DNA of 46,271 nucleotides from Flammeovirgaceae bacterium UBA5008 (GTDB taxonomy: Bacteria; Bacteroidota; Bacteroidia; Cytophagales; Cyclobacteriaceae): positions 2,609 to 48,879 of the forward strand of contig DGYK01000026.1 of assembly GCA_002398365.1 (NCBI GenBank). Reading direction: 5' to 3'. How positions within the stretch are numbered: the stretch's first letter is position 1; each line of letters opens with the position of its first letter. The translations under genes and the position numbers were made by a program. The notes beneath the pieces are model-generated. The model was not told the origin of the DNA. It did no database searches and saw only the letters and a program-made list of their open reading frames with translations. This document shows, piece by piece, positions 8,831 to 17,897 of the stretch.

Positions 8831-8995
8831 ATGGAAATAATCATTTTGTTAATCGCGATTTCGCTTACCATTGCGCTTTTGTCTTTAGGTGCATTTGTGT
8901 GGAATATGAAATCAGGGCAATATGACGACACATACGGTCCTTCGGTTCGTATGTTGTTTGAGGATAAGAAAGGACAACCGAAGAAAGAGCAATAG
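8831..8995 (+). CDS. ccoS: Cbb3-type cytochrome oxidase assembly protein CcoS
   Basis: This 54-residue gene starts one base after the ccoI stop. It consists of one transmembrane helix (about 3-24) followed by the CcoS signature NMKSGQYDD and a short charged tail. CcoS proteins are 45-70 residues and help insert copper and heme into cbb3 oxidase. The stop lies three bases before the stop of the convergent subtilase gene, with no terminator between them. No ccoN, ccoO or ccoP gene follows, although these often lie here in related genomes. Confidence 0.88.
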   Translation: MEIIILLIAISLTIALLSLGAFVWNMKSGQYDDTYGPSVRMLFEDKKGQPKKEQ

Positions 8996-8998
8996 AGC

Positions 8999-11572
8999 TT
9001 ATCGCTTAATAAAGCGGCCACTGTCTTGTAATACGCCTGTACGGCTAAACAGTTGGTAGACGTACACGCCAATCGGTAAACTCACCAGATCAATCGATTC
9101 TTCAATTTCTTGCAACTCTATTTCTGCGAGGCGTTTTCCCATCATATCCAACACTAAAAATTTCTTTCCCCCTCCTGATGACAGAATATTAAGATCTTCA
9201 CTTGAAGTTAAAGGATTCGGATAAAGAAGGAGCTTGTTTTTTTCTTCAACGCGTATGGATGCTATATCTGATTTTATTTTGCTACCATCGGCAAGCGTGA
9301 TTTCCGCTTCGTATTCTAATACTCCGGATTCAAAATTTAAATCTAGCACTGTATAATTTAGCGATGACGAACTGCTGACGGATTTCCACAGTGATCGAAC
9401 ACTATTGGTTGTGCGAAAGATTGAAATAGATTGAATGTTTAGTAGCGAGCTGAGCGATAGTTGCAATTGAATGATGGATTCAGCAACTCGTGTGGCGCTA
9501 AAGTAGTTAATGTAACACAAAGTGCCTTGTAATGTATAATCGATGGATTCACTTTTTAGTCCTGTGATAGAGTTATTCCGTGGCATGATAGCAAATCGGA
9601 TTTTGTTCGAAGCCGAAAACGAATAAATAGTATCAGTCACTGCGGTAATTTTTTCAAGGTATTGGTTGCCTAATGCATACACATCGTAGGCAGTGGCATC
9701 GTTTATTTTATTCCATGTAAGTGCTACGTTATTATTACAAATGAATGCAGTTTTTAATTTGGGTAAAGGAGCAATCGTAAAATCCTCACTCGCATATTCT
9801 TGACCATCAATCACCATCTTAAGTTTCGCTTGGGCGAATAAATTAGGGGTTTTCCAATAGGTAAATTGATTCAGGTTTAAGTTGGATTGTACGAGTTGCC
9901 AGTCGCCCTGATTGAGTTGAACATACAAATCACCTTTCTTATTGGAGGCACTTTCCCAAACGAGAAGATTTTTTTTATCGCCTTCTACCAATTCATTCGC
10001 CTGCGGATAATCCCATGAAAAAACCTGTTGACTTTTAAATATGTAGGCAATTGCAATAGGCTGCGATCCGCCAATCAAATTGTTGGCGCGAATATGTAAT
10101 GGTAAAGCTCCTGCACTTGGATTGCTAATAGTGATGTACTCAACGTTATTCAAATGATCTTCTTTCCGTTTTGAGGGAGTAGTTAGAGAATCCGTTTTAG
10201 GGTAGTGACTCAAAACCCACGGACGAATGATGGTTCCATTATCTATCCAAGTATCAATATCATTGACCAAGGCAGTTGTGGCGTTTATGGTAGCCGGGAC
10301 ATCTGTCCAAACAATGGCAACTCTGAGTTCGGCTGTTGATGGCGGGACGTTGATCGTAAGCGTGCTTTCAGAATTGGAGGAAACTATTTGAGAAGAAAAC
10401 TGATTGTTCGTAACTACTTGTATTGCATTGAAGGCATTTACATTTCCGTATCCATACAGAAAATCTGGGCCCGGAGTACCCAAGTCATCTGCGCTAGCAA
10501 TCAAAATTGCTTTTACTAAGGCTGCTTCAGGTAATTCATTATTCAATTGTTTGTATTTTTCGTGCAGCAAAGTACTAATTCCCGATACTAACGCTGCAGC
10601 ATCCGAAGTGCCTCCTTGTCCGAAGGCAGTCAGTTCAGGTTTAATTCGGCCATCGTAGGCTGGGCCTCGTGAATTTAATTCGTTGAGAGCAAGCGTGGAA
10701 TCAACTGCATTGATTACCAAAACATTTTTAGCTTGTTTGAAATTGCCGGTGATGTTTGCAAAGCCTAGATTTTGGTAGGTGCCACTTGTGGGTTTTGACT
10801 TGCCATTATTCCCCGCTGAGAAAATATGAAGTAGTGTAGTGTTTTGTGAAACCTGCTGATCATAGGCTACCGCTTCACTTCCATAGTAATTTTCAATTTC
10901 CACACCATAACTATGATTTTGAATAGCAATACTATTCGAGGTAAATAGCGTTGCTGCGTCTGGAAATAGATTTGAGAAATCGGAGGAGGTGAGCATCACA
11001 TTTGAAGCAACCCCTTTTGTACGATAGGAAGAATTACCGCCACCGCCAATCAGAATGGCCATGTTTGTAGCATGCTGCGAAACAGCTACAGGGGTAACGG
11101 AAGTAGTAAAGCTGCGATTGATCAGATCCGGATGATTCGCATCAAAGCTCAGTTCTTTAACGGAGACTTTGGAATTCGACCCGAGTAGATCGGGTAGCAT
11201 TTGTTGCACTTTGGTAATTCGATTGAATATTGAATTACTGAATTCAAAATCTGCTTCGCTTTTAGGAGCGCTGTGCCAATCGATAAATATAATGTTGGGA
11301 TCTTTTATTAACTCATTCAGAGTTTCTATCCGAAGCAAAGTGATCTCAAAACTGGCATGGGGATGATGATCTTTTAGAATGGAAATCTTCCCTTCATATT
11401 CTTTGCGAAAAAGTGCGGGAGAAATAACAGAGATGGAGAGAATACTTTTTCCTGCTTCAATTTGCGATTTATTAGCCTGTAATGCAGGTGATAAATTTGA
11501 TTGTGCATAGGCAGCTCCAACGGCAATCCACGCAAACAGAATTGCATACCATGTGAATGATTTTAATTTCAT
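8999..11572 (-). CDS. Subtilisin-like (S8) serine protease with T9SS sorting domain
   Basis: The start is ATG 11572 (MKLKSF), giving 857 residues; the open frame continues to TTG 11584. A signal peptide ends at AYAQ. The S8 domain spans roughly 130-375: His in QHATNMAI (H167), oxyanion Asn in FSAGNNG (N255) and nucleophile Ser in GGTSDAAA (S323). Where the catalytic Asp of V-x-D-T-G is expected, the sequence reads VKELSFDANHPDL, which puts Glu (E140) in its place. A central beta-rich region (about 400-750) is followed by a C-terminal type A sorting domain (LLYPNPL... to GRFIKR). This domain directs export through the type IX system and removal or anchoring at the cell surface. It may be inactive, or active with a changed triad. 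Confidence 0.85.
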   Translation of the reverse strand: MKLKSFTWYAILFAWIAVGAAYAQSNLSPALQANKSQIEAGKSILSISVISPALFRKEYEGKISILKDHHPHASFEITLLRIETLNELIKDPNIIFIDWHSAPKSEADFEFSNSIFNRITKVQQMLPDLLGSNSKVSVKELSFDANHPDLINRSFTTSVTPVAVSQHATNMAILIGGGGNSSYRTKGVASNVMLTSSDFSNLFPDAATLFTSNSIAIQNHSYGVEIENYYGSEAVAYDQQVSQNTTLLHIFSAGNNGKSKPTSGTYQNLGFANITGNFKQAKNVLVINAVDSTLALNELNSRGPAYDGRIKPELTAFGQGGTSDAAALVSGISTLLHEKYKQLNNELPEAALVKAILIASADDLGTPGPDFLYGYGNVNAFNAIQVVTNNQFSSQIVSSNSESTLTINVPPSTAELRVAIVWTDVPATINATTALVNDIDTWIDNGTIIRPWVLSHYPKTDSLTTPSKRKEDHLNNVEYITISNPSAGALPLHIRANNLIGGSQPIAIAYIFKSQQVFSWDYPQANELVEGDKKNLLVWESASNKKGDLYVQLNQGDWQLVQSNLNLNQFTYWKTPNLFAQAKLKMVIDGQEYASEDFTIAPLPKLKTAFICNNNVALTWNKINDATAYDVYALGNQYLEKITAVTDTIYSFSASNKIRFAIMPRNNSITGLKSESIDYTLQGTLCYINYFSATRVAESIIQLQLSLSSLLNIQSISIFRTTNSVRSLWKSVSSSSSLNYTVLDLNFESGVLEYEAEITLADGSKIKSDIASIRVEEKNKLLLYPNPLTSSEDLNILSSGGGKKFLVLDMMGKRLAEIELQEIEESIDLVSLPIGVYVYQLFSRTGVLQDSGRFIKR

Positions 11573-11705
11573 CAGTGAAAGCAAATATCAGAAAAGAGAT
11601 TTAGAAAAACAGATTTAAGCGCTATACTACTAATGAGAGACACTTGATTTTATTTTCATTGTATTGGATTTGAGGCTGATTTTATGAATTCGCATTAAAT
11701 GTCTA

Positions 11706-11719
11706 CCCCATTTATGGGG
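11706..11719. repeat. Short inverted repeat between divergent protease genes
   Basis: CCCCAT-TT-ATGGGG is a perfect palindrome in the 215-base gap between the divergent subtilase and HEIGH protease genes. It could be an operator; no clear promoter box was recognised in this gap, although TTCATTTG at 11745-11752 is one base off the -7 consensus. Confidence 0.3.
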
Positions 11720-11787
11720 GATATCCTTGACTTTATGAGATTATTTCATTTGTTTCAATACATAATTAACAACCTAACCCCACATCT

Positions 11788-12603
11788 ATGAAAAAAATTC
11801 TCTCATTCTCATTCATTGTTTTGTTTGCCTCTGGCGTGTTTGTCTCTTGCCAATCCAATCAAGATGTTGATCCGTATGCGATCCCCAGCGATGTAAGAAA
11901 TCAGCTTATCGGCCTTGGCTTTGATGTAGTAAAACACCCGCCTATCAGTTTTGATGGAGGTTATTTAGTAGAAGGAGATATCTTCCTTTCTGCTTCTGAT
12001 TTATCTACAATGGGTGCTGCGAAGCGTGTGCCGACAGTTGAGCAATATTCAACCAATTTATTGGTAACCGGATTGCCAAGAACTATTACAGTTTACATGC
12101 CTACTACATTTAGTGCAGCTAATTTCTCTGCAGTGGATGAGGCAATCCGCAGATTTAACGCGGAAAACCTTCAATTGAAGTTTCAGCGCGTTACTACTAG
12201 CTCTGCAAACATTGTATTCAGCCGTCTTACAAAATCACAAGAGCGCCAGGGAATTTTAGGCTCATCCGGTTTCCCTACAACAGCGGGTAATCCTTACGGT
12301 GTAATTAAAATGAGTGGAATCCTTGAGTCTACTTATGGACTGTCTGTAAATGGAATTGCCACCATCATGGCACACGAAATGGGTCACTGCATTGGTTTCC
12401 GTCACACTGATTATTACAATAGAGCAATCAGCTGTGGTGGTGCCGTTTCTAACGAAGGTGCTGGTACCGTTGGCGCTAATTTAATTCCGGGTACACCTTC
12501 AACAGCTACACTAGCTGCTCAATCTTGGATGTTGGCTTGTACAGACGGAAGCAATCGCTTCTTTAACAATGATGATAAAACTGCTTTGAACTACTTGTAT
12601 TAA
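11788..12603 (+). CDS. Secreted lipoprotein zinc metalloprotease (HEIGH/M57-like)
   Basis: The 271-residue protein has a lipoprotein signal peptide ending at Cys21 (FVSC). The metzincin-type zinc site HEMGHCIGFRH (H196, E197, H200, H206) is present in the context IATIMAHEMGH. This is the pattern of the Bacteroidota dual-action HEIGH metallopeptidase family (M57). An upstream region (residues 95-180) carries the edge-strand elements ITVYMP and IVFSR found before the zinc helix in metzincins. It is expected at the outer or inner membrane facing the periplasm or surface. Substrate unknown. A strong terminator follows. Confidence 0.85.
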   Translation: MKKILSFSFIVLFASGVFVSCQSNQDVDPYAIPSDVRNQLIGLGFDVVKHPPISFDGGYLVEGDIFLSASDLSTMGAAKRVPTVEQYSTNLLVTGLPRTITVYMPTTFSAANFSAVDEAIRRFNAENLQLKFQRVTTSSANIVFSRLTKSQERQGILGSSGFPTTAGNPYGVIKMSGILESTYGLSVNGIATIMAHEMGHCIGFRHTDYYNRAISCGGAVSNEGAGTVGANLIPGTPSTATLAAQSWMLACTDGSNRFFNNDDKTALNYLY

Positions 12604-12628
12604 AAAGCGGTCGGTTTTAATGAAAAAA

Positions 12629-12658
12629 TACCCCGCAATAGTACGGGGTATTTTTTTT
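12629..12658. terminator. Bidirectional terminator
   Basis: TACCCCG (12629-12635) pairs with CGGGGTA (12644-12650), flanked by A6 on the left and T8 on the right. It serves the convergent metalloprotease and FMN-reductase genes. Confidence 0.85.
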
Positions 12659-12666
12659 GACTTCAT

Positions 12667-13206
12667 TTAGTTAAACTTTTGATTGATTTTTTCAATAAAT
12701 GCGTCCATTACTTTATTTACTTCCTCTAAGGTAGAGCTATCAATAATCGTATCGGCTTTTACTTTCGTTTTTACATGTGACACCACTAACTGTGTGTCCT
12801 CGCTGATGTCTGCTTCAATTACTTTTAAAGTTTCTAATAATGATGCGTGGCCTTTCTCACCCAATGAGGATGCGGTGATTAAGGCGGTTGGTTTTCTCGA
12901 AAACTCCATGGATGAAACTGTCCAATCGATCGCGTTTTTTAGGGTGCCCGGAACTCCCATGGCGTATTCCGGTGTACAAATTAAAACCCCATCAGCCATC
13001 ATCAACTGATGCCGGAAATCTACAACGGCTTCGGGTGGAAGGTCATTATCAAGGTCCGGATTGAAATGAGGAATTGCAGTAAGTCCTTCCAACAACCGAA
13101 TCGTCAGCTTACTTTTATAAAGTTCGCTGATAGCATGGATCAGATGAAGGTTTGAGGATGCAGCACGTGTGCTGCCGCAGATAGCGAGGATTTCAAGAAG
13201 TTTCAT
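12667..13206 (-). CDS. NADPH-dependent FMN reductase family protein
   Basis: The 179-residue flavodoxin-fold protein shows the FMN phosphate loop GSTRAASSNLHL (about 11-22) and the PEYAMGVPGTLKNAIDW motif (about 79-95) that contacts the isoalloxazine ring. Both are diagnostic of the NADPH-dependent FMN reductase family, which includes quinone, azo and chromate reductases. It is cytoplasmic and probably a homodimer or tetramer. The physiological acceptor cannot be read from sequence. It stands alone downstream of the ABC exporter gene's 5' neighbours. Confidence 0.88.
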   Translation of the reverse strand: MKLLEILAICGSTRAASSNLHLIHAISELYKSKLTIRLLEGLTAIPHFNPDLDNDLPPEAVVDFRHQLMMADGVLICTPEYAMGVPGTLKNAIDWTVSSMEFSRKPTALITASSLGEKGHASLLETLKVIEADISEDTQLVVSHVKTKVKADTIIDSSTLEEVNKVMDAFIEKINQKFN

Positions 13207-13271
13207 TTTTTTAACGGAATCACGTAAAACTAGTAGAAAGTAATATGAAATTTCGAAACGAGTTGCTTTGT

Positions 13272-15671
13272 TTATTCATACGCTAAGGCCTCCCGCGTTG
13301 TTATTCGATTGGCTCTTTTGGCGGGAAACCAAGTAGCGATGAAACTGCCAAGGAGAATAATTGATATCCAGATAGCAACACCTGCAATTGAAATAGTTAG
13401 AGATAATGGCGTGCGAAAGGCCAGATGCCCAATCTTGATTCCCATGTAAGATGAAAGTGCCAAAGAAAATACAAAAGCGATGATGAGACTGAGCGCTCCT
13501 ATCAGCATACCTTCAAAAATTATTAATTTATTGATCGTAGTTGGTGTAGCTCCAATCGCGCGCATCATTCCAATTTCTCTCGTTCGTTCCAAAATATTCA
13601 TGCTCATGGTCGACATCAATCCAAGTGTTCCAACTAAAGCCATTAATAGAGCCATCGCTAAAAGAGAATTGACGAGTACTTTCATGTGAGCGGCAATGGC
13701 ATTGTGCAATAACCAAACCGGAATGGTTGTATTTATTCCTGCGTTTTCTTTTTCAAGCAGCGATTCTACCTCTTTATTTTTAGCGTAAGCACTTTCTTTG
13801 GATCGATCCAAATATCCAATTCGAAGCAAGTTTGATTTCTTGGAAAGTTTTGCAACTTCCACAAACGCATCTAACGAAACATATGCTAGTGCTGGAGATC
13901 CAACATCCATTGTGAAACCTATTACCTTCCAAGTGGTAGGTTTTCCATCAATAGCGAGTTTTACAGAGTCTCCAATTTTTAAATACCCGCGCGATGATTG
14001 GTTTAAAACAACTTCCCGTGCCAACGGAGATTGAAGCCAAGAACCTTCGACAACTGATGGGTTTAAAACTTTGGTGCCGATGGGAACAGCTTGTAAGCTA
14101 AAGCTACCATGACCCTTGTCGGGATAAGTACGCGTAACCTCAAACTCAGCATCTTTGCTAAATGAGGTAGATGTGTAATTCCAAGCTTCTACTCTCGCTA
14201 CGCCTTTCAGCCTTTTTAATTTTGCTACAATTGAATCAACATCAATAGGCTCATTCAAACGTACTTCTAAATCATAGAGGCGTTGAACATATATTAGTTT
14301 TAGATTTTCATTCCATGCTTCAGCCACGTTCATTGCGGTCATAAACATGGCGCCACCGGCTGCCAATAAACCCAGCGTCATGAGTAACCTTGCTCGTTGC
14401 CTAAAAACATTCCGGATCGAAAGCCGTGCTACTTCACTAAGAAATGATAATTGGGATATTCGAATCACCCAACGGCTTTTATGCAGCAAATTAAGATTCA
14501 CCCCAGTGTTGTCAAGTGCTGATTTAACCGAGATCCTACTACCTCGAATGATCGGCAGGCTTGTAATTGCAAATGGAATCAATATGCCGGCAAGGGTTTG
14601 TAACAATAGAACCCAATTGGGAATGGAAGCATTTCTGATTTCCAGGTTGAGCAACACCGCCAACTGGTTGGTGAAAGCGGATGCTGCCAACCGACTTAGT
14701 GGAATCGCCATCAACAGCGCAACGATACTTACCAAGAGGATCATTAGAAAATACAAACCGGCTATTTGCTGTGAGGTGGCACCAATTGTTTTCATGATAC
14801 CTATCTGCCGAATTTGTTTCACAATTAATGTGGAGATCGAAGTAGCCACTAGAATGGAACCGAGAATTAGTATGAGAAAACTGAAAACAATAAATATGCG
14901 CATCACTGTTGTCATCTGTCCTTGGTGTGGGTGCTTGCCGGGAGGTGGCACTTGAATCTCGCGTACCTCATAGCCTTTAGACTTCAGTAGCGATGCTGCC
15001 TTTTGTGCACATTCTTGAATATGTGTTTCGGATTCAGTTTGTTCGCTTACTAAAACTCGAAGTTGGTCAAACCCCTGTGTTTCTCCCAATACTTGAAGAG
15101 TAGTAAGCGAGATGTATCCGTAGCCAGCTTGTTCTTGCCATGCTGGCGCAAGGCCTGCATCGTGCACAGTGCCTGTCAGTTTTACCTTTTTAGGATTTCC
15201 ATTCGCAGTCTTAATCAACAGTTCATCGCCCTCCTTAGCTTGCATCATTCCATACGCAGTGCGTTCTACCAGCATGCTTCCTTCGGTGGGATTGGCAACC
15301 CCCGATAGCAAATTGTATTTGTTCGTTTTTTTGTTTTCAAAATCGTCAATTACAAATAAGAGAAGAGGATACCATTTTTCGCCTACTTTCATTCGGGCGA
15401 CAACGGAAGCATGTCGCTCCGCTTCAGCAATTCCCGAAATGCTTTTGATGGAATCCACTACTTCTTTACTGATAGCGCTATCGACTTCAATAGTGGCAGA
15501 CGCAGGCACCGTGTTCATGTAGTTGTCTTTCACCTCACGCTGAACGACACTGTAGCTTCCTAAGATAGTGCCGATACCAAATACGCCCAGTGCAATAGAC
15601 AAGACAAGCATTAAGCTTTTGGATGAATCGGATGTTAAATCGCGAAATACCTTATAAAAACGTGTTGGCAT
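13272..15671 (-). CDS. ABC exporter permease, FtsX/MacB superfamily
   Basis: The start is ATG 15671 (MPTRFYKVF), giving 799 residues; the open frame extends back to a TTG at 15695. The layout is one N-terminal transmembrane helix, an extracytoplasmic domain, an FtsX three-helix block (about 260-385), a second helix with another extracytoplasmic domain (about 420-665), and a final FtsX block (about 670-790). The last block contains REIGMMRAIGATP. This duplicated FtsX arrangement matches permeases of the LolCE/YbbP type that export lipids, lipoproteins or peptides. The ATPase gene lies 20 bases upstream in the same direction and a membrane AraC regulator precedes it. Confidence 0.88.
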   Translation of the reverse strand: MPTRFYKVFRDLTSDSSKSLMLVLSIALGVFGIGTILGSYSVVQREVKDNYMNTVPASATIEVDSAISKEVVDSIKSISGIAEAERHASVVARMKVGEKWYPLLLFVIDDFENKKTNKYNLLSGVANPTEGSMLVERTAYGMMQAKEGDELLIKTANGNPKKVKLTGTVHDAGLAPAWQEQAGYGYISLTTLQVLGETQGFDQLRVLVSEQTESETHIQECAQKAASLLKSKGYEVREIQVPPPGKHPHQGQMTTVMRIFIVFSFLILILGSILVATSISTLIVKQIRQIGIMKTIGATSQQIAGLYFLMILLVSIVALLMAIPLSRLAASAFTNQLAVLLNLEIRNASIPNWVLLLQTLAGILIPFAITSLPIIRGSRISVKSALDNTGVNLNLLHKSRWVIRISQLSFLSEVARLSIRNVFRQRARLLMTLGLLAAGGAMFMTAMNVAEAWNENLKLIYVQRLYDLEVRLNEPIDVDSIVAKLKRLKGVARVEAWNYTSTSFSKDAEFEVTRTYPDKGHGSFSLQAVPIGTKVLNPSVVEGSWLQSPLAREVVLNQSSRGYLKIGDSVKLAIDGKPTTWKVIGFTMDVGSPALAYVSLDAFVEVAKLSKKSNLLRIGYLDRSKESAYAKNKEVESLLEKENAGINTTIPVWLLHNAIAAHMKVLVNSLLAMALLMALVGTLGLMSTMSMNILERTREIGMMRAIGATPTTINKLIIFEGMLIGALSLIIAFVFSLALSSYMGIKIGHLAFRTPLSLTISIAGVAIWISIILLGSFIATWFPAKRANRITTREALAYE

Positions 15672-15691
15672 AAAAAAATTATAAGAGTGGA

Positions 15692-16381
15692 TCAATTCAG
15701 TATCGCCCCATCGGCAATAGCAATTACATTCTCAAAGTAGGCCGAGAAATCTTTTTCGTGCGTCACGATAATGACCGTTTTGCCAGACTTTGTTAATGAA
15801 GCAAAAACTTCAAAAATAGAAGTGGCCGTTTGCGAATCCAGATTGCCGGTGGGTTCATCGGCAATTAGAATTGGAGGATCATTGGCTAATGCACGAGCTA
15901 TGGCTGCACGTTGTTGTTGACCACCCGATAAAGTGGACGGTAATTTATCCGCTTGCTCGCGAATGTTCACCAACTCCAACAACGAAAGCGCCCTTTCTCT
16001 TCGGGCACTTTTCGGGTAGCTGTTGCAAAAGTCCATGGGCAACATCACATTCTCCAAGATGGTAAGTGTGGGCAGCAGTTGAAAAAATTGAAATACCACA
16101 CCAATGTTTTTCCCGCGCCACGTGGCAAGTGCACTTTCAGTTAATTTTTCAACTTGCACTCCATTAATTACTACATGCCCATCGGTAGGTTTGTCAATTC
16201 CGGCAATCATGTTTAGGAGAGTTGATTTCCCACTTCCGGATTTGCCAGTGATAGCTACGAGTTGGCTGGATGGTATGGTAAGGTTAACTTCTTTCAGGGC
16301 TTGAAAAGATCCTGAAGGCAGCGTGAATGACTTGCTGACTTTGGTCAGCTCGATCCGATTTTGTGTTTGAGTTGAATTCAT
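15692..16381 (-). CDS. ABC transporter ATP-binding protein (LolD/MacB type)
   Basis: The start is ATG 16381 (MNSTQTQ), giving 229 residues; TTG codons further upstream are less likely. The nucleotide-binding domain is complete: Walker A GKSGSGKST, Q-loop FQFFQLLP, signature LSGGQQQRAAIARA, Walker B ILIADEPTGNLD and H-loop VTHE. The sequence belongs to the MJ0796/LolD/MacB group that pairs with FtsX-type permeases, and the permease gene follows 20 bases downstream. Together they would form an exporter in the inner membrane. Confidence 0.92.
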   Translation of the reverse strand: MNSTQTQNRIELTKVSKSFTLPSGSFQALKEVNLTIPSSQLVAITGKSGSGKSTLLNMIAGIDKPTDGHVVINGVQVEKLTESALATWRGKNIGVVFQFFQLLPTLTILENVMLPMDFCNSYPKSARRERALSLLELVNIREQADKLPSTLSGGQQQRAAIARALANDPPILIADEPTGNLDSQTATSIFEVFASLTKSGKTVIIVTHEKDFSAYFENVIAIADGAILN

Positions 16382-16441
16382 CGTATTGTGTTTTTGATGC
16401 AACAATACGGAGATGAAAAGTGCGTGGCGTCAATAGAAATC

Positions 16442-17602
16442 CTATTGGACGTCTTCGGATGATCTATTTTTGCGGTATTCGGTAGGCGTGAGACCTGTAA
16501 AGCGTTTGAATATTAAATTGAATGTGGACTTTGATTTGAAACCTGCCTCTAACGCTATTCCCAACAGGTTATAGTTTTTAGCAGCCGGATCTACCATGAG
16601 CCGTTTTACTTCCTCAACTCGATACTTATTAATAAAGTCATAGAAGTTGTCGCCAATACCTTCGTTGATCAAAGCGGATAGTTGACTGCGGCTGACGTTT
16701 AGACTTCTTGCCAAATCCGTTAATGTGAGTTCCGAATTCAGATAGGGCTTATGAGTGTTCATGTATTCCAGCAGTTGGTGAATGAGTTGCTGGTCAACAA
16801 TCATCGGAATTTTTTCATTAATATTTTTGGATTCAGGTTTGGATAAAACATCCGAATCCAAAACTAATTCTCGCTGCACAATGCCTTTATAGCCGAGTAC
16901 AAATATGCCAATGGAAAACAGAAAGGCTGTAGTCAAGGGCAGCCAAGCGCCACCCGGCAAATGAATGGTAGCGAAAAGACTGAACAAGAAAAAAAGATTT
17001 AATACCAGAAAAAGCAGCATGAAAAAACGCACCCACGACACATCCACATGCTCCTGATCAGAAACTTCTTGCTCTAGCTTTTTTTGAAAGATTACCCATT
17101 TCTGGCGAATGAGGTATTGGTACCAAAGAAATTGTAACAGCAAAATAGTGCCGAAGAAGATAGCGATAATTCTGTATTGATGGTCAACTGTGCGGAGGTG
17201 TGTAAGATTTAGGCCACTTGATTTAAGTGTTAATGAGAGGAAAATAGTTATTAAAAAAGGAGAAAAGTGAGTCAGTAGCCGGAAATTGATGGCAACACGC
17301 TCACCCATCAGTTCTTTTGCATAAAACCAAAGCAATGGTGCCAACAAAAAATATGTGGGATCACCCACTGTGAAAATGTCATTAGATAGGTGATTTAATA
17401 CCGCCCCAGCAAAGAGAATGTGACTGATGCTGAAAGAAAGAGAAAGGAGCAAGACAGACAGAAAGCGCGTAGCCCTGGTTTTTCGTACTGATTGATTGTT
17501 GATAACCAAAACAACAAAAACGCCAAGCACAATGCCCGCATAGGTTATAACGATGATTAGTTGTTGAATGAATGAAGTCAAGCTGATAGGTGATTCATAC
17601 AA
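16442..17602 (-). CDS. Membrane-bound AraC-family regulator (7-TM N-terminus), TTG start
   Basis: About 230 N-terminal residues form seven hydrophobic helices and the C-terminal part (about 280-380) is an AraC double helix-turn-helix. The latter includes LTLTDLARSLNVSRSQLSALI and the second motif ALEAGFKSKSTFNLIFKRF. An in-frame TAA lies just upstream of the coding start and no ATG is available in frame. The usable starts are therefore TTG at 17602 or another TTG seven codons later; the ATG at 17598 is out of frame. Sixty bases separate it from the ABC ATPase gene in the same direction, so it probably senses a membrane or periplasmic signal and controls that exporter. Confidence 0.82.
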   Translation of the reverse strand: MYESPISLTSFIQQLIIVITYAGIVLGVFVVLVINNQSVRKTRATRFLSVLLLSLSFSISHILFAGAVLNHLSNDIFTVGDPTYFLLAPLLWFYAKELMGERVAINFRLLTHFSPFLITIFLSLTLKSSGLNLTHLRTVDHQYRIIAIFFGTILLLQFLWYQYLIRQKWVIFQKKLEQEVSDQEHVDVSWVRFFMLLFLVLNLFFLFSLFATIHLPGGAWLPLTTAFLFSIGIFVLGYKGIVQRELVLDSDVLSKPESKNINEKIPMIVDQQLIHQLLEYMNTHKPYLNSELTLTDLARSLNVSRSQLSALINEGIGDNFYDFINKYRVEEVKRLMVDPAAKNYNLLGIALEAGFKSKSTFNLIFKRFTGLTPTEYRKNRSSEDVQ

Positions 17603-17850
17603 AAGTACGGCTAATTAGAGTTAAAACTAATGTTTGGCTTGTCCAGGAGGATGTCATTGGACGTAATTGGATGGCCGATTAATTATTAGTGTGACACCCT
17701 GACAATCGACTGTTTTTGGGCGTACCATAAATACTGTTGCTTTACAAACTTGTGGACGGAAGTTACAGTCTGATAAAAATATACTCCTGAGTAAATTAAA
17801 AATCGTCAACCAAGTTTTTAGGTAAGTTGATGAGGTAGTACCAAAATAAA
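17603..17850. other. Intergenic stretch with no recognised gene
   Basis: Between the membrane AraC gene and the pruA terminator I see no convincing coding frame or RNA gene. A 70-residue minus-strand open frame (17654-17866) has no recognisable features and runs into the terminator hairpin. Confidence 0.5.
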
Positions 17851-17884
17851 AAATGAGCATAATCAAGATAGATTATGCTCATTT
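17851..17884 (-). terminator. Terminator of pruA
   Basis: A perfect 14-bp stem (17851-17864 with 17871-17884, loop AAGATA) starts 14 bases after the pruA stop. On the minus strand it is followed by TTTATTTTGG. Confidence 0.85.
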
Positions 17885-17897
17885 CTTCGTAAGAAAA

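Noticed and set aside
14347..14955. Plus-strand 202-residue open frame
   Set aside because: It lies entirely antisense to the FtsX-type permease, which is strongly supported.
17654..17866. Minus-strand 70-residue open frame
   Set aside because: No start context, no recognisable features, and it overlaps the pruA terminator stem.
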